Shown here: positions 8,122-16,846 of the stretch, piece after piece
How the letters are laid out: each line of letters begins with the position of its first letter
Position numbering within the stretch: position 1 is the first letter of the stretch
Assembly: GCF_022811845.1 (NCBI RefSeq)
Contig: NZ_CP064266.1
Span: 2,356,001-2,420,000, forward strand
Length of the DNA: 64,000 nt
Direction of reading: 5' to 3'
DNA from: Bacillus pseudomycoides
Lineage (GTDB): Bacteria; Bacillota; Bacilli; Bacillales; Bacillaceae_G
Made by a program: the position numbers and the translations under genes
Notes under the pieces: generated by a model
Database searches by the model: none
Told to the model about the DNA's origin: nothing
Seen by the model: only the letters and a program-made list of their open reading frames with translations

Positions 8122-9537
8122 TTGGCGAAAGAAAAACAGGAATTGCAAAAAGACTTAAAAACCAGACATATCACGATGATTTCAATTGGCGGGGTAATCG
8201 GGGGCGGATTATTTGTAGGAAGTGGGACAATTATTCAATCAACAGGCCCAGCTGCCATTTTGTCCTATATTATTGGGGCTTTAATGGTTGTGCTTGTGAT
8301 GCGGATGCTTGGGGAGATGGCTGCGGTAAATCCTGATAGTGGTTCATTCTCAACATATGCACATAAGGCAATTGGACCTTGGGCAGGGTACACAATCGGT
8401 TGGTTATACTGGTTCAATTGGCTCATCATTATCGCAATTGAAGCGGTATTGTTAGGAGTGATGATCAATAATTGGTATCCTTCCATACCAACATGGATCG
8501 CGAGTTTGTTCGTGATTATCATGATGACAATGACAAATGTTTATTCAGTGAAGTTATACGGAGAGTTTGAATATTGGTTAGCGTTTATTAAAGTGGTAGC
8601 AATTCTTGCATTTTTAGTTTTAGGAACTGCAATGATTTTTGGACTTGTGCCTAATGTAGATAGACCGGATCTTTCAATGATCTCTGAAAACGGGGGCTTT
8701 TTTCCAAAAGGAATTATGCCAGTACTACTTAGCGTTGTGTTTATTTCTTTCTCTTTATCGGGGAGTGAAGTAGCAGCGATTGCGGCCGGAGAGTCTGACA
8801 ATCCAGAGAAGAATGTAATAAGAGCGATTAACAGTGTTGTATGGCGTCTTATGATTTTCTTTGTAGGGTCTGTATCGATTTTGGTTATTTTTATGCCGTG
8901 GAACAATGCAGAATTATTGAAATTGCCTTATGCAAGTTTATTTCAGATGGCAGGAATCCCTGCGGCTGCGGAAATCATGAATGGGGTTGTATTTCTGTCG
9001 CTCCTTTCGGTTATGAATTCCGGAATATATACGAGTTCTCGTATGTTATTTTCACTTGCGAAAAAAGGAGATGCCCCTCTAGTGTTCTCCAAGTTAAATA
9101 GTAGAGGGACACCAGTTTGGGCGATTTATGCAAGTATCGTATTTGCATTCATTTGCGCCATGCTAAAGTTCATATCTCCTGATAAATTATTTGCTTTTTT
9201 AGCGAATAGTTCGGGCGGGGTTACGATGCTGATGTATATGTTTGTTGCCGTTTCTCATATTCGGTTAAGAAGAAAAGCTGAAAGAGAAGACCCAGGGAAA
9301 CTAAAGGTAAAAATGTGGTTGTTCCCGTATCTCACATACGCAACGCTTGCGATGATTATTACGATATTTGTTGCACAAGCGTTTATAGCGGATATGCATA
9401 TGCAATTTTATATGACGATGTTAGCGACTGGCATCGTAATCGCAATTTATTTTATTAGAGATAGAAATAAGCGAGTACCGATAAGCGAAGATTTTACAAT
9501 GATAAAAGATTCAAAGGTTAGCATAGAGAAGGAGTAA
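8122..9537 (+). CDS. APC-family amino acid permease, probably GABA or related substrate
   Basis: A 471-residue proton-coupled amino acid transporter with twelve predicted membrane helices. The N-terminal signature TRHITMISIGGVIGGGLFVGSG is the conserved TM1 region of the AAT/GabP subfamily. The start is TTG with GGTGAT upstream. It is the first gene of permease-gabT-gabD, 16 bases before gabT, and this context suggests uptake of GABA or 5-aminovalerate. Close paralogues include permeases for other amino acids, so the substrate is inferred from neighbours. Confidence 0.85.
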   Translation: MAKEKQELQKDLKTRHITMISIGGVIGGGLFVGSGTIIQSTGPAAILSYIIGALMVVLVMRMLGEMAAVNPDSGSFSTYAHKAIGPWAGYTIGWLYWFNWLIIIAIEAVLLGVMINNWYPSIPTWIASLFVIIMMTMTNVYSVKLYGEFEYWLAFIKVVAILAFLVLGTAMIFGLVPNVDRPDLSMISENGGFFPKGIMPVLLSVVFISFSLSGSEVAAIAAGESDNPEKNVIRAINSVVWRLMIFFVGSVSILVIFMPWNNAELLKLPYASLFQMAGIPAAAEIMNGVVFLSLLSVMNSGIYTSSRMLFSLAKKGDAPLVFSKLNSRGTPVWAIYASIVFAFICAMLKFISPDKLFAFLANSSGGVTMLMYMFVAVSHIRLRRKAEREDPGKLKVKMWLFPYLTYATLAMIITIFVAQAFIADMHMQFYMTMLATGIVIAIYFIRDRNKRVPISEDFTMIKDSKVSIEKE

Positions 9538-9553
9538 GAAAGGGGTATATTCG

Positions 9554-10882
9554 ATGTTAAAAGAAAAGCAAAATATTGTAACGACAAAATCTAATAGTCT
9601 ACATGAGAGAAGAAACAATGCGGTGCCTGGGGGGCCTTATAATATTACGCAGTTATATGTGCAATCGGCAAAAGGGGCAATCATTACGGACGTAGATGGT
9701 AACGAATTAATCGATTTTGCAGGCGGAATTGGTATGCAAAATGTCGGGCATTGTCATCCGAAAGTTGTACAAGCCATTCAAAGCCAAGTGGAATCTTCTA
9801 TTCATAGCTGTTTTCATGTAGTGCCATATGAAAGTTATATTGAGTTGGCTGAGAGAATGAATGAATTAACGCCAGGAGATTTTAAGAAAAAAACGATGTT
9901 CGCTAATAGCGGAGCGGAAGCGGTCGAGAATGCTGTGAAAATCGCGAGAAGAGCGACTGGTCGCAGTGCGATCGTTTCATTTGAGCGTGCTTATCATGGA
10001 CGTACACTTCTGACAATGTCTCTTACGAGTAAAGTAAAACCTTATAAACATGGATTTGGTCCATTTGCATCAGAGGTATACAAGCTTCCTTATCCGTATT
10101 ATTACCGCGCGGAAAACGGTATGACGCAAGAAGAGGTAGATGAGCAAATTTTAGCGTATTTCGAACGCTTTATGTTAGAGGAAGTAGCAAGTGATAATAT
10201 CGCAGCGATTATTTTGGAACCACTTCAAGGTGAAGGTGGATTTATTGTTCCAAGTGCTACGTTTATACAAGGCGTCAGAAACCTTTGTGATAAATATGGA
10301 ATTGTCATGATTGCTGATGAAATTCAAACAGGATTTGCTCGTACAGGCAGTTTGTTTGCGATGGATCATTTTGGCGTAGCGCCGGATTTAATGACATTTT
10401 CAAAATCAATTGCTGCCGGGATGCCGCTTAGCGCAGTAACGGGAAAAGCGGAATTGATGGATGCCCCTGGGCCAGGACAACTGGGTGGTACTTTTTCAGG
10501 AAGCCCAGTTGCTTGCGCAGCTGCACTCGCTGTTTTAGATGTAATTGAAGAAGAGCAGTTAGTAAAACGCGCTAGAGTAATCGGCAGTCGTATGATGGAA
10601 GTGTTCAATAGCTGGAAGGAAAAATATGAATGTATTGGAGATGTAAGAGGCCTTGGGGCTATGACGGCGGTTGAACTTGTCAAAGATCGCAATACGAAAG
10701 AACCAGCAACAGAAGAAGTAAAAGCGATTATACAAGAAACACATAACAAAGGTGTAATCACAATAAGCGCTGGTATTTATGGTAATGTCCTCCGTTTCTT
10801 ACCACCGCTTGTTATTACAGATGAACAACTGGAGGAAGGGCTTCATATTCTTGAAACGGCAATTGCGAAACTATCAAAATAG
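9554..10882 (+). CDS. gabT: 4-aminobutyrate aminotransferase
   Basis: A class III PLP-dependent transaminase that moves the amino group of GABA to 2-oxoglutarate, giving succinate semialdehyde and glutamate. The PLP-binding lysine is Lys284 in TFSKSIAAGMPLSAVTG. Upstream are the cofactor motifs NSGAEAVENAVKIAR, YHGRTLLTMSLT and IADEIQTGFARTG. The length of 442 residues is normal. It lies between the permease and the semialdehyde dehydrogenase in one transcription unit. In bacteria with a lysine to glutarate route the same enzyme also accepts 5-aminovalerate. No regulatory gabR gene is present in this block. Confidence 0.93.
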   Translation: MLKEKQNIVTTKSNSLHERRNNAVPGGPYNITQLYVQSAKGAIITDVDGNELIDFAGGIGMQNVGHCHPKVVQAIQSQVESSIHSCFHVVPYESYIELAERMNELTPGDFKKKTMFANSGAEAVENAVKIARRATGRSAIVSFERAYHGRTLLTMSLTSKVKPYKHGFGPFASEVYKLPYPYYYRAENGMTQEEVDEQILAYFERFMLEEVASDNIAAIILEPLQGEGGFIVPSATFIQGVRNLCDKYGIVMIADEIQTGFARTGSLFAMDHFGVAPDLMTFSKSIAAGMPLSAVTGKAELMDAPGPGQLGGTFSGSPVACAAALAVLDVIEEEQLVKRARVIGSRMMEVFNSWKEKYECIGDVRGLGAMTAVELVKDRNTKEPATEEVKAIIQETHNKGVITISAGIYGNVLRFLPPLVITDEQLEEGLHILETAIAKLSK

Positions 10883-10905
10883 GAAACGATGATGGAGGCA
10901 GAGCA

Positions 10906-12348
10906 ATGAGGTTTTTAAATTATATAAACGGCCAGTGGAAAGAGCCATCTACGAATCAATATTCGAAAAATTATAATCCGCATAACGGAAAAGTGTTAGG
11001 AGAATTTCCGTTAAGTTCAGTAGACGATACCCAGGCAGCCATCGCATCCGCAAAAGAAGCGTTTCAAAGCTGGCAAGGGTTATCATTTCATGAGCGGGCA
11101 AGTTATTTATGGAAAGCAGCAGCGATTTTAAAAGAACGAGTGACGGAAATCGGTCAAGATTTAACAAGTGAAGAAGGAAAGACACTTGCCGAAGGAATCG
11201 GCGAGACGAAGCGAGCAATCAGCATTTTGGAATACTATGCGGGGGAAGCAAATCAGCCGGTAGGGGAAATGATCCCTTCTGCAAATCCGAAAACAATGCT
11301 CTATAGTAAGCGCGTCGCGGTTGGGCCAGTCGGACTTATTACACCATGGAATTTCCCAATTGCGATTCCAGTATGGAAAATGGCCCCGGCACTGATTTAT
11401 GGGAATACGGTTGTCATAAAGCCTGCTGAAATTACGCCAAAATCAGTCTATCACCTTGTGAATGCTTTTCACGAGGCAGGAATTCCCGCTGGAGTGATCA
11501 ATTGTGTATTTGGGAAAGGTTCAGTCGTTGGGACGGAATTAACAGGAAACCCTGATATAAAGGCGATTTCTTTTACAGGTTCGAATGGCGTCGGAAAAAA
11601 TATTCAGCAAACGGCGATTGCAAGCAGAAAGAAAGTGCAGTTAGAAATGGGAGGGAAAAACCCATTAGTTGTATTAAAGGATGCTGATGTCGGGAAGGCA
11701 GTCGATATTACAATCAGAGGTGCATTTATGTCAACAGGACAAAAATGCACAGCGACCAGCAGAGTGATTATTGAAGATGACATTTATGAGGAATTTCGAA
11801 ATGAGCTCCTGTTACGTACAAAGGCTCTAAAAGTTGGGAATCCATTAAAACAGGATACATTTATGGGTCCATGTGTATCTGAAAATCAACAGCAATCTGT
11901 TTTAGCGATGATTGAAGTAGGAAAGAAAGAAGCTTCTTTACTTTGCGGCGGTAGCGCACCAGAAGAAGATGAGTTAAAACGAGGATATTATGTCCTGCCG
12001 ACTATTTTTGAAGACGTACCGCAAGATGCGCGAATTGCGAAAGAAGAAATCTTCGGTCCTGTTATTTGTTTGTTTAAGGTGAACAATTATCAAGAAGCGA
12101 TTCATTTAGCGAATGATACAGAATACGGACTGAGCGCATCTGTTTGTACAAATAATCTCAGCCTAGCCCAGCAGTTTATTGATGATATGGAAGTTGGGAT
12201 GGTCCATGTCAATTCAGAAACAGCAGGAGCAGAGCCGCAAGTTCCGTTTGGTGGTATGAAAAATTCGAGTGCAGGACCGCGTGAACAAGGAAAAACAGCT
12301 GCCGAATTTTATACAAGAGTAAAAACAGTATATATCGATCAAGTATAA
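10906..12348 (+). CDS. gabD: Succinate semialdehyde dehydrogenase (NAD(P)+)
   Basis: An aldehyde dehydrogenase of the succinate/glutarate semialdehyde branch that oxidises the product of the adjacent transaminase. The catalytic Cys281 sits in STGQKCTATSR and the general base Glu247 in QLEMGGKNPLV. The NAD-binding SFTGSNGVGK motif lies just before it. At 480 residues it is full length. The ATG has GGAGG upstream and follows gabT by 23 bases. With GabT it takes GABA into the TCA cycle, and by family breadth it may also oxidise glutarate semialdehyde. Confidence 0.92.
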   Translation: MRFLNYINGQWKEPSTNQYSKNYNPHNGKVLGEFPLSSVDDTQAAIASAKEAFQSWQGLSFHERASYLWKAAAILKERVTEIGQDLTSEEGKTLAEGIGETKRAISILEYYAGEANQPVGEMIPSANPKTMLYSKRVAVGPVGLITPWNFPIAIPVWKMAPALIYGNTVVIKPAEITPKSVYHLVNAFHEAGIPAGVINCVFGKGSVVGTELTGNPDIKAISFTGSNGVGKNIQQTAIASRKKVQLEMGGKNPLVVLKDADVGKAVDITIRGAFMSTGQKCTATSRVIIEDDIYEEFRNELLLRTKALKVGNPLKQDTFMGPCVSENQQQSVLAMIEVGKKEASLLCGGSAPEEDELKRGYYVLPTIFEDVPQDARIAKEEIFGPVICLFKVNNYQEAIHLANDTEYGLSASVCTNNLSLAQQFIDDMEVGMVHVNSETAGAEPQVPFGGMKNSSAGPREQGKTAAEFYTRVKTVYIDQV

Positions 12349-12369
12349 GTTATAAAATGGGGGATGAAC

Positions 12370-12723
12370 ATGCGTAAAGGTACTTTTTTCATGGCAGGAC
12401 ACTCAAGACTTCCGAAAGGGATGGCTGTGCGCAGTGTCTATGAAACATTAACAATTACCATAGAGGCAGATCACAAATATCACGTTATTATTGAAGCGTC
12501 ATGTACCCTTGCTACTGAACATGGAAGAGACTTTATAGCTCAAATGTTAAGAGGACATAGTTTACAAGATGGCATTGAAGATATCATTCAAGAAATCTCG
12601 TATCACTATCAAGGAAAAGCGCAAAATGCGATTATTAGTGCGGTAAAAGATTTGTATCGCCAATATACAAGTTATGTAAACGGCGAAAAGCCACAAGAAG
12701 AATATGAAGAAACAAATCTATAA
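12370..12723 (+). CDS. DUF3870 family protein
   Basis: A 117-residue protein of the DUF3870 family, recognised by FMAGHSRLPKGMAVRSVYETLTI and a conserved Cys in EASCTLATEHGRDF. The family has no assigned function and is commonly found beside catabolic transporters and regulators. I chose the ATG at 12370 because the GGGGG site lies 7 bases upstream; the ATG at 12364 is too close to it. It follows gabD by 21 bases and precedes a terminator, so it is the last gene of the permease-gabT-gabD unit. Confidence 0.8.
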   Translation: MRKGTFFMAGHSRLPKGMAVRSVYETLTITIEADHKYHVIIEASCTLATEHGRDFIAQMLRGHSLQDGIEDIIQEISYHYQGKAQNAIISAVKDLYRQYTSYVNGEKPQEEYEETNL

Positions 12724-12775
12724 CAAACTGCCTAGTTTATTACGCTTTACTTTCTAAAGAGCATTCTTAAACAAG

Positions 12776-12826
12776 AGCCAGTTATATTTCAGCTTATTTG
12801 ATGAGCGAAATATAACTGGCTTTTTT
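12776..12826 (+). terminator. Strong terminator after the gab unit
   Basis: A 15-bp stem, AGCCAGTTATATTTC with its complement GAAATATAACTGGCT, is followed by six T. A hairpin with the same AGCCAGTT foot precedes glaH at 13596-13653. Confidence 0.92.
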
Positions 12827-12854
12827 ATTTTTTATATAATGAGGAGGAAAGAAT

Positions 12855-12995
12855 ATGTCAAAATCAAACGAAGATGTAAAACAAAAAAGAGGATGTGCGG
12901 AAAATGGAGTGGTGAAACCTTGTAAGATGTGTAAGGCATGTGGCCGAGAGAAAGAAAACGAAAAGTACATGTCAAAGGAGAAGAAGGTTCTTTAA
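12855..12995 (+). CDS. Small cysteine-containing protein (46 residues)
   Basis: A 46-codon frame with an excellent GAGGAGGAAAG site 5 bases before the ATG. The product is basic and has four Cys, three of them in CKMCKAC, so it could bind a metal such as zinc or iron. It lies between the gab terminator and the 13106 gene, on the strand of the catabolic block. I do not recognise a family. Confidence 0.6.
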   Translation: MSKSNEDVKQKRGCAENGVVKPCKMCKACGREKENEKYMSKEKKVL

Positions 12996-13061
12996 AATTT
13001 AGGAATTATAATAAGTAAATAAAGTGTCAGCCCTTACCGCTTCATATACAATAAAAGTAGG

Positions 13062-13087
13062 ATTGCTCTTCTACTAAAGAGCAGTTT
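13062..13087 (+). terminator. Hairpin just before the 13106 gene
   Basis: Stem GCTCTT / AAGAGC followed by AGTTTT lies 19 bases ahead of the start codon and ends at its ribosome binding site. It may terminate the 12855 gene or modulate the next one. Confidence 0.5.
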
Positions 13088-13105
13088 TCAGAAGGAGGGA
13101 ATGAT

Positions 13106-13363
13106 ATGGAGAAAATGAAAGTAGAGTTTGAAGTGAAAGGATTCGGTGAAGAAGAGCTAGTAAATGTTGATGGTGCTTTTAAAAGTATTGAAATTGCAAG
13201 AGTAAATGGTTTATCAAAAGATACTACATTAGGTGAGTTGGAATCAATTTTAAATGCTATGTTTGATGAAGTTGAAAAAAATTATGAAAATCCGCCACAA
13301 TTCGTTGGGAAAATTACGATTCGAGCAAAGAAAGAGAATGCTGAAATTAAGTATTATGGGTAA
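13106..13363 (+). CDS. Hypothetical acidic protein (85 residues)
   Basis: A strong GAAGGAGGG site precedes the ATG. The product is small, soluble and acidic (FEVKGFGEEELVNVDGAF...), with an alternating beta then helix then beta pattern and no Cys or membrane segment. I cannot assign a family. It lies between the gab unit and glaH, in the same direction, but a separate promoter for glaH follows. Confidence 0.65.
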   Translation: MEKMKVEFEVKGFGEEELVNVDGAFKSIEIARVNGLSKDTTLGELESILNAMFDEVEKNYENPPQFVGKITIRAKKENAEIKYYG

Positions 13364-13427
13364 GAGTTAAACAACGACTTTATTTGTTGTTACCCAGTAC
13401 ACGGACGAATAAATAATAAAAAACATA

Positions 13428-13456
13428 TTGACAGTGTAAATATTTCTAATTATCAT
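13428..13456 (+). promoter_or_regulatory. Sigma-A promoter upstream of glaH
   Basis: TTGACA and TATCAT are separated by 17 bases. The transcript would start about 220 bases ahead of glaH and run through the hairpin at 13596-13653. Confidence 0.6.
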
Positions 13457-13595
13457 ATAATTATAAAATGATAAGATCCATATGAGAAATTAGCCTTCTC
13501 TATATCCGATCTTCATTTTCTGTTTTGCACATATTTTCATAAAAAAACTGTCTATTATTACTGTACTTTAAGAGATTAAAGAACACTCGTAATTT

Positions 13596-13653
13596 AAAGC
13601 CAGTTGTACGTTTTCTACGATTTGTATTGTAGATGCGTATGACTGGCTTTTTC
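13596..13653 (+). terminator. Terminator hairpin in the glaH leader
   Basis: AAAGCCAGTTGTACG pairs with CGTATGACTGGCTTT, followed by TTCGTTTT. It sits between a good sigma-A promoter and the glaH ribosome binding site, so it either ends a short upstream RNA or serves as an attenuator. Confidence 0.7.
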
Positions 13654-13682
13654 GTTTTATTTAAACTAAAGGAGGAAATAAA

Positions 13683-14621
13683 ATGTCAGTGATTACAGAG
13701 AAAGAAGTGAAGATGAAGTTTGCAAAGAAATATGAGGGGTATGAAATTGTTCCTCATCCAGAACATAAACGTTTGTATCATATTGTGTTAGACCAAAATT
13801 TGCTTCAGCAATTTTTCGCAGGGGTAAAAGAACATTCGGAGCAATCCTTACAATATATTCCGTATTCTCGCTTTATCCTTGCTGATCAAATGAAAAAATT
13901 CTTTGGTGAATCGTTTATGGAAAATGTTCGTGGTATTATTCATGACCGGGAAACGGGTGGGTTTACAATTGGTGTACAGGGCAAAACGACAGATGCAGGA
14001 GACTATGTGAAATTTGCAACGGCATTAACACATTTAATTGGTACACCTAACTTTGATGCAATGACAGGAACGTACTACGCGAGATTTAATGTGAAAGATA
14101 CAGATGGCAGTGATTCGTATCTTCGCCAAGCATATCGATTATTTACTCTTCATACAGACGGGACATTTGTTGATGAACCGACAGATTGGCTCCTTATGAT
14201 GAAATTTGAGGAAAAGAATGCAGTAGGAGGCGAATCACGCCTGCTTCATTTAGATGATTGGGAAGAACTTGATAAGTTTCGAAAACATCCACTCGCATCT
14301 GTTAAAATCACGTACAAAGCACCTCCGAGTAAAAATGCACAGGAAATCGTATACCGTGAAACATTCTTTGATGTAAACAATGCACCGTGTATTTGTTTTA
14401 TTGATCAATTCGCTTATCCAGATAATATTGAACAAGCAACATACTTGAAGGAATTATCACACTCTGTGGAGAACTCTCCAGCAACGCATGCATTAAAATT
14501 ACCAGTTGGAGATCTCGTTTTATTAAACAATCTATTTTGGATGCACGGGCGCGCTCCTTTTGAGAAAAACAAAGATTTATATAGAGAGCTCATGCGCCAG
14601 CGCGGTTGTTTTTCTAAATAA
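13683..14621 (+). CDS. glaH: Glutarate 2-hydroxylase (CsiD/GlaH family)
   Basis: An Fe(II)/2-oxoglutarate-dependent dioxygenase that converts glutarate to L-2-hydroxyglutarate with release of succinate and CO2. The iron ligands are visible as His157-x-Asp159 in LHTDGTF and His288 in FWMHGRAPF, with Arg residues near the C-terminus (LMRQRG) for 2-oxoglutarate. The length of 312 residues is close to E. coli CsiD (325). The ATG has a perfect AAAGGAGG site. The next gene encodes the enzyme that uses the product, which fixes the role well. The family is otherwise best known from proteobacterial lysine degradation. Confidence 0.88.
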   Translation: MSVITEKEVKMKFAKKYEGYEIVPHPEHKRLYHIVLDQNLLQQFFAGVKEHSEQSLQYIPYSRFILADQMKKFFGESFMENVRGIIHDRETGGFTIGVQGKTTDAGDYVKFATALTHLIGTPNFDAMTGTYYARFNVKDTDGSDSYLRQAYRLFTLHTDGTFVDEPTDWLLMMKFEEKNAVGGESRLLHLDDWEELDKFRKHPLASVKITYKAPPSKNAQEIVYRETFFDVNNAPCICFIDQFAYPDNIEQATYLKELSHSVENSPATHALKLPVGDLVLLNNLFWMHGRAPFEKNKDLYRELMRQRGCFSK

Positions 14622-14628
14622 TATATAT

Positions 14629-14656
14629 GGCGGGCCTTTTAACAAGGCCTGCCTTT
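14629..14656 (+). terminator. GC-rich hairpin between glaH and lhgO
   Basis: GGCGGGCCTT pairs with AAGGCCTGCC around a 4-base loop. The T-run is short, so it may be a partial terminator or an mRNA stabiliser. Confidence 0.55.
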
Positions 14657-14693
14657 CCTAATATAGGGGATACAGACATAAGGGGGAAGTAAA

Positions 14694-15926
14694 ATGTATG
14701 ATTTTCTAATTATCGGCGGAGGAATTGTCGGTCTTTCAACTGGAATGGCCTTAACGAAAAAATTTCCTCATGCTAAAATCGCAGTAATCGAAAAAGAGGA
14801 CGAACTTGCGCATCATCAAACAGGACATAATAGCGGTGTCATTCATTCCGGTATTTATTATAAACCGGGCAGCTATAAAGCGAAATTTGCGAAAGAAGGA
14901 AACGCAGCGATGGTTAAGTTCTGCAAAGAAAATGGCATTGCCTATGACATGTGCGGCAAGGTGATCGTCGCGACAGAACAAGAAGAATTCCCTCTTTTAC
15001 ATAACCTATATGAAAGAGGCCTGCAAAATGGGTTACATATTTCGAAAATCGACAAAAGAGAACTAGCGGAAATCGAGCCTCATGTAAAAGGATTAGGAGC
15101 CATTCGCGTTCCTTCTTGCGGCATTGCTGATTATAAAGGAGTCAGTCATACATTTGCACGTTTTATAGAAGAGAGCGGAGGAGAAGTACACTTAGGCACA
15201 AAAGCAGAACGAATTTTTGAACACAAAGATTTCGTTACAATCGAAACAAACAACGGCACCTTCGAAACAAAATTTCTCATTAACTGCGCTGGACTACATA
15301 GTGACCGAATCGCCAAAAAAACAGGAATACTAACAGACATGAAAATCGTCCCGTTCCGAGGCGAATATTACGAACTCGTTCCAGAAAAGCGCCACCTTGT
15401 AAAACACTTAATTTACCCTGTTCCCAATCCAGACTTTCCGTTCCTTGGTGTTCACTTTACAAGAATGATAAATGGGGATGTACATGCAGGGCCAAATGCA
15501 GTACTAAGTTTCAAGCGCGAAGGCTACACAAAAAGAGACTTTAACATAAAAGACTTCATGGAAACAATGACATACGCCGGCTTTTGGAAAATGGCAATGC
15601 CAAACATGAAAGAAGGCATGAAGGAAATGATTCGTTCTTTCAGTAAACAATCCTTTCTCAAAAGCTTGCAGCGCTTAATACCAGAGCTCACAGAAAAAGA
15701 TATCGTTCCGACTCATGCCGGCGTAAGAGCACAGGCCATTCTATCCAATGGAAACATGGTAGATGATTTCTGTATTATCCCGGGCACAAATTCCATGCAT
15801 ATTTGTAATGCACCATCCCCGGCGGCAACCGCTAGTTTGAAGATTGGAGAAGAGATTGCGGGGAAGGTGCCAGATGTGATTGTGGATCGGGTGAGTTCGG
15901 ATGGGGTGTTTCGGGTGAAGGCTTAG
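14694..15926 (+). CDS. lhgO: L-2-hydroxyglutarate oxidase
   Basis: An FAD-dependent oxidase/dehydrogenase of the DAO superfamily that oxidises L-2-hydroxyglutarate to 2-oxoglutarate, feeding electrons to quinone or oxygen. The dinucleotide-binding motif IIGGGIVGLSTGMAL opens the protein, followed by GHNSGVIHSGIYYKPGS, which is highly characteristic of the LhgO/YgaF family. The length of 410 residues is normal. The ATG has AAGGGGGAAG upstream. It follows glaH by 72 bases and finishes the glutarate branch that GlaH starts. Confidence 0.92.
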   Translation: MYDFLIIGGGIVGLSTGMALTKKFPHAKIAVIEKEDELAHHQTGHNSGVIHSGIYYKPGSYKAKFAKEGNAAMVKFCKENGIAYDMCGKVIVATEQEEFPLLHNLYERGLQNGLHISKIDKRELAEIEPHVKGLGAIRVPSCGIADYKGVSHTFARFIEESGGEVHLGTKAERIFEHKDFVTIETNNGTFETKFLINCAGLHSDRIAKKTGILTDMKIVPFRGEYYELVPEKRHLVKHLIYPVPNPDFPFLGVHFTRMINGDVHAGPNAVLSFKREGYTKRDFNIKDFMETMTYAGFWKMAMPNMKEGMKEMIRSFSKQSFLKSLQRLIPELTEKDIVPTHAGVRAQAILSNGNMVDDFCIIPGTNSMHICNAPSPAATASLKIGEEIAGKVPDVIVDRVSSDGVFRVKA

Positions 15927-15932
15927 ATAGGG

Positions 15933-15964
15933 GGAGGCTGCCTTTTTAGGTGGTCTCTTTTTTG
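15933..15964 (+). terminator. Terminator of lhgO
   Basis: GAGGCTGCCT pairs imperfectly with AGGTGGTCTC, including G-U pairs, and a T-run follows. Confidence 0.6.
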
Positions 15965-16192
15965 TTTAAGATGAGGGTGAGGTGGCGGAATTTGTCGGTT
16001 GGTCGATATCGTTTGGTTCAGTTGTTCAGCTTAAAATTTAGACTCTCTAGATGGAAAAAGACAGGTATAATCAAATTGTGCAGAAAAATGTGGAATTGAT
16101 GATTTAAAAGAGTTACTGTCTATAGTTAATACATTCCAAAAGGATTAATTGCCTTCCGAGAACGAAAATTATGTGAACTAGGAGATGATATT

Positions 16193-16606
16193 TTGGACGT
16201 CATCGAGATTGATTTAGAAGGCGAAATGACAAAAGAAATGTTTATTAGAGTAATTAAAAATATATATCCTTCAGGGTGTTATATTTATGCCCTCATCCCT
16301 GAAAACGAAAATGAATTATTAAGTTACTTACCAGAATCTTTTGTAAGAGCTACTAAGATTAAAATGAATACCTTTCCTAAAAGTTATGGGGTTGCTGGTT
16401 ATATAAATGATATAAATTATGAATTTATTTATTATTTCTATGAGTATGAGAACCTGGTCGAATATGTCTTTTCTGCTTCTGAATTAACGGCAAATTTATT
16501 TAAGGAATTAAAAAGTTGGAAAGACTTATATAGTTATTTTGAAGAGAAACGAATCAATCATTTGTCTATGGGCCCTGATCAACAATGGTTGTTGCATTAC
16601 ACTTAG
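16193..16606 (+). CDS. Hypothetical protein (137 residues)
   Basis: A TTG start behind TAGGAGATGAT opens a soluble, aromatic-rich acidic protein with no signal peptide. The text EIDLEGEMTKEMFIRVIKNIYP and later NDINYEFIYYFYEYENLVEYVF suggests an alpha/beta fold like small immunity or SMI1-type proteins, but no diagnostic motif is seen. It is closed by a strong terminator. It sits at the left border of the accessory island; no function is assigned. Confidence 0.6.
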   Translation: MDVIEIDLEGEMTKEMFIRVIKNIYPSGCYIYALIPENENELLSYLPESFVRATKIKMNTFPKSYGVAGYINDINYEFIYYFYEYENLVEYVFSASELTANLFKELKSWKDLYSYFEEKRINHLSMGPDQQWLLHYT

Positions 16607-16639
16607 ATAAACTTTCAATAATACTCGATTATGTGAAGA

Positions 16640-16671
16640 AAAATCCCTTCAAAATTTGAAGGGATTTTTAT
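16640..16671 (+). terminator. Strong terminator
   Basis: AAAATCCCTTC pairs with GAAGGGATTTTT around a short loop. Confidence 0.92.
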
Positions 16672-16846
16672 AGATTTCTAGATACATTGACTACTGATAA
16701 GTGGGGTTATGTTGACTAACTATATATAGGGTATTCATTTTATATTCGATTCAATGGCATTTTAATGTAAGGAATCTTATCTTAGATCAGCATATATATC
16801 TAGATTGTGGTAATTTTGATATATAGATATTTTTTGGGGGTGCATT

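Noticed and set aside
8841..9101. Frame inside the permease gene
   Set aside because: It overlaps the well-supported permease in another phase and has no start signal; it is a shadow of the real gene.
10366..10761. Long antisense frame within gabT
   Set aside because: It is 131 codons but antisense to a conserved enzyme and shows no protein family features.
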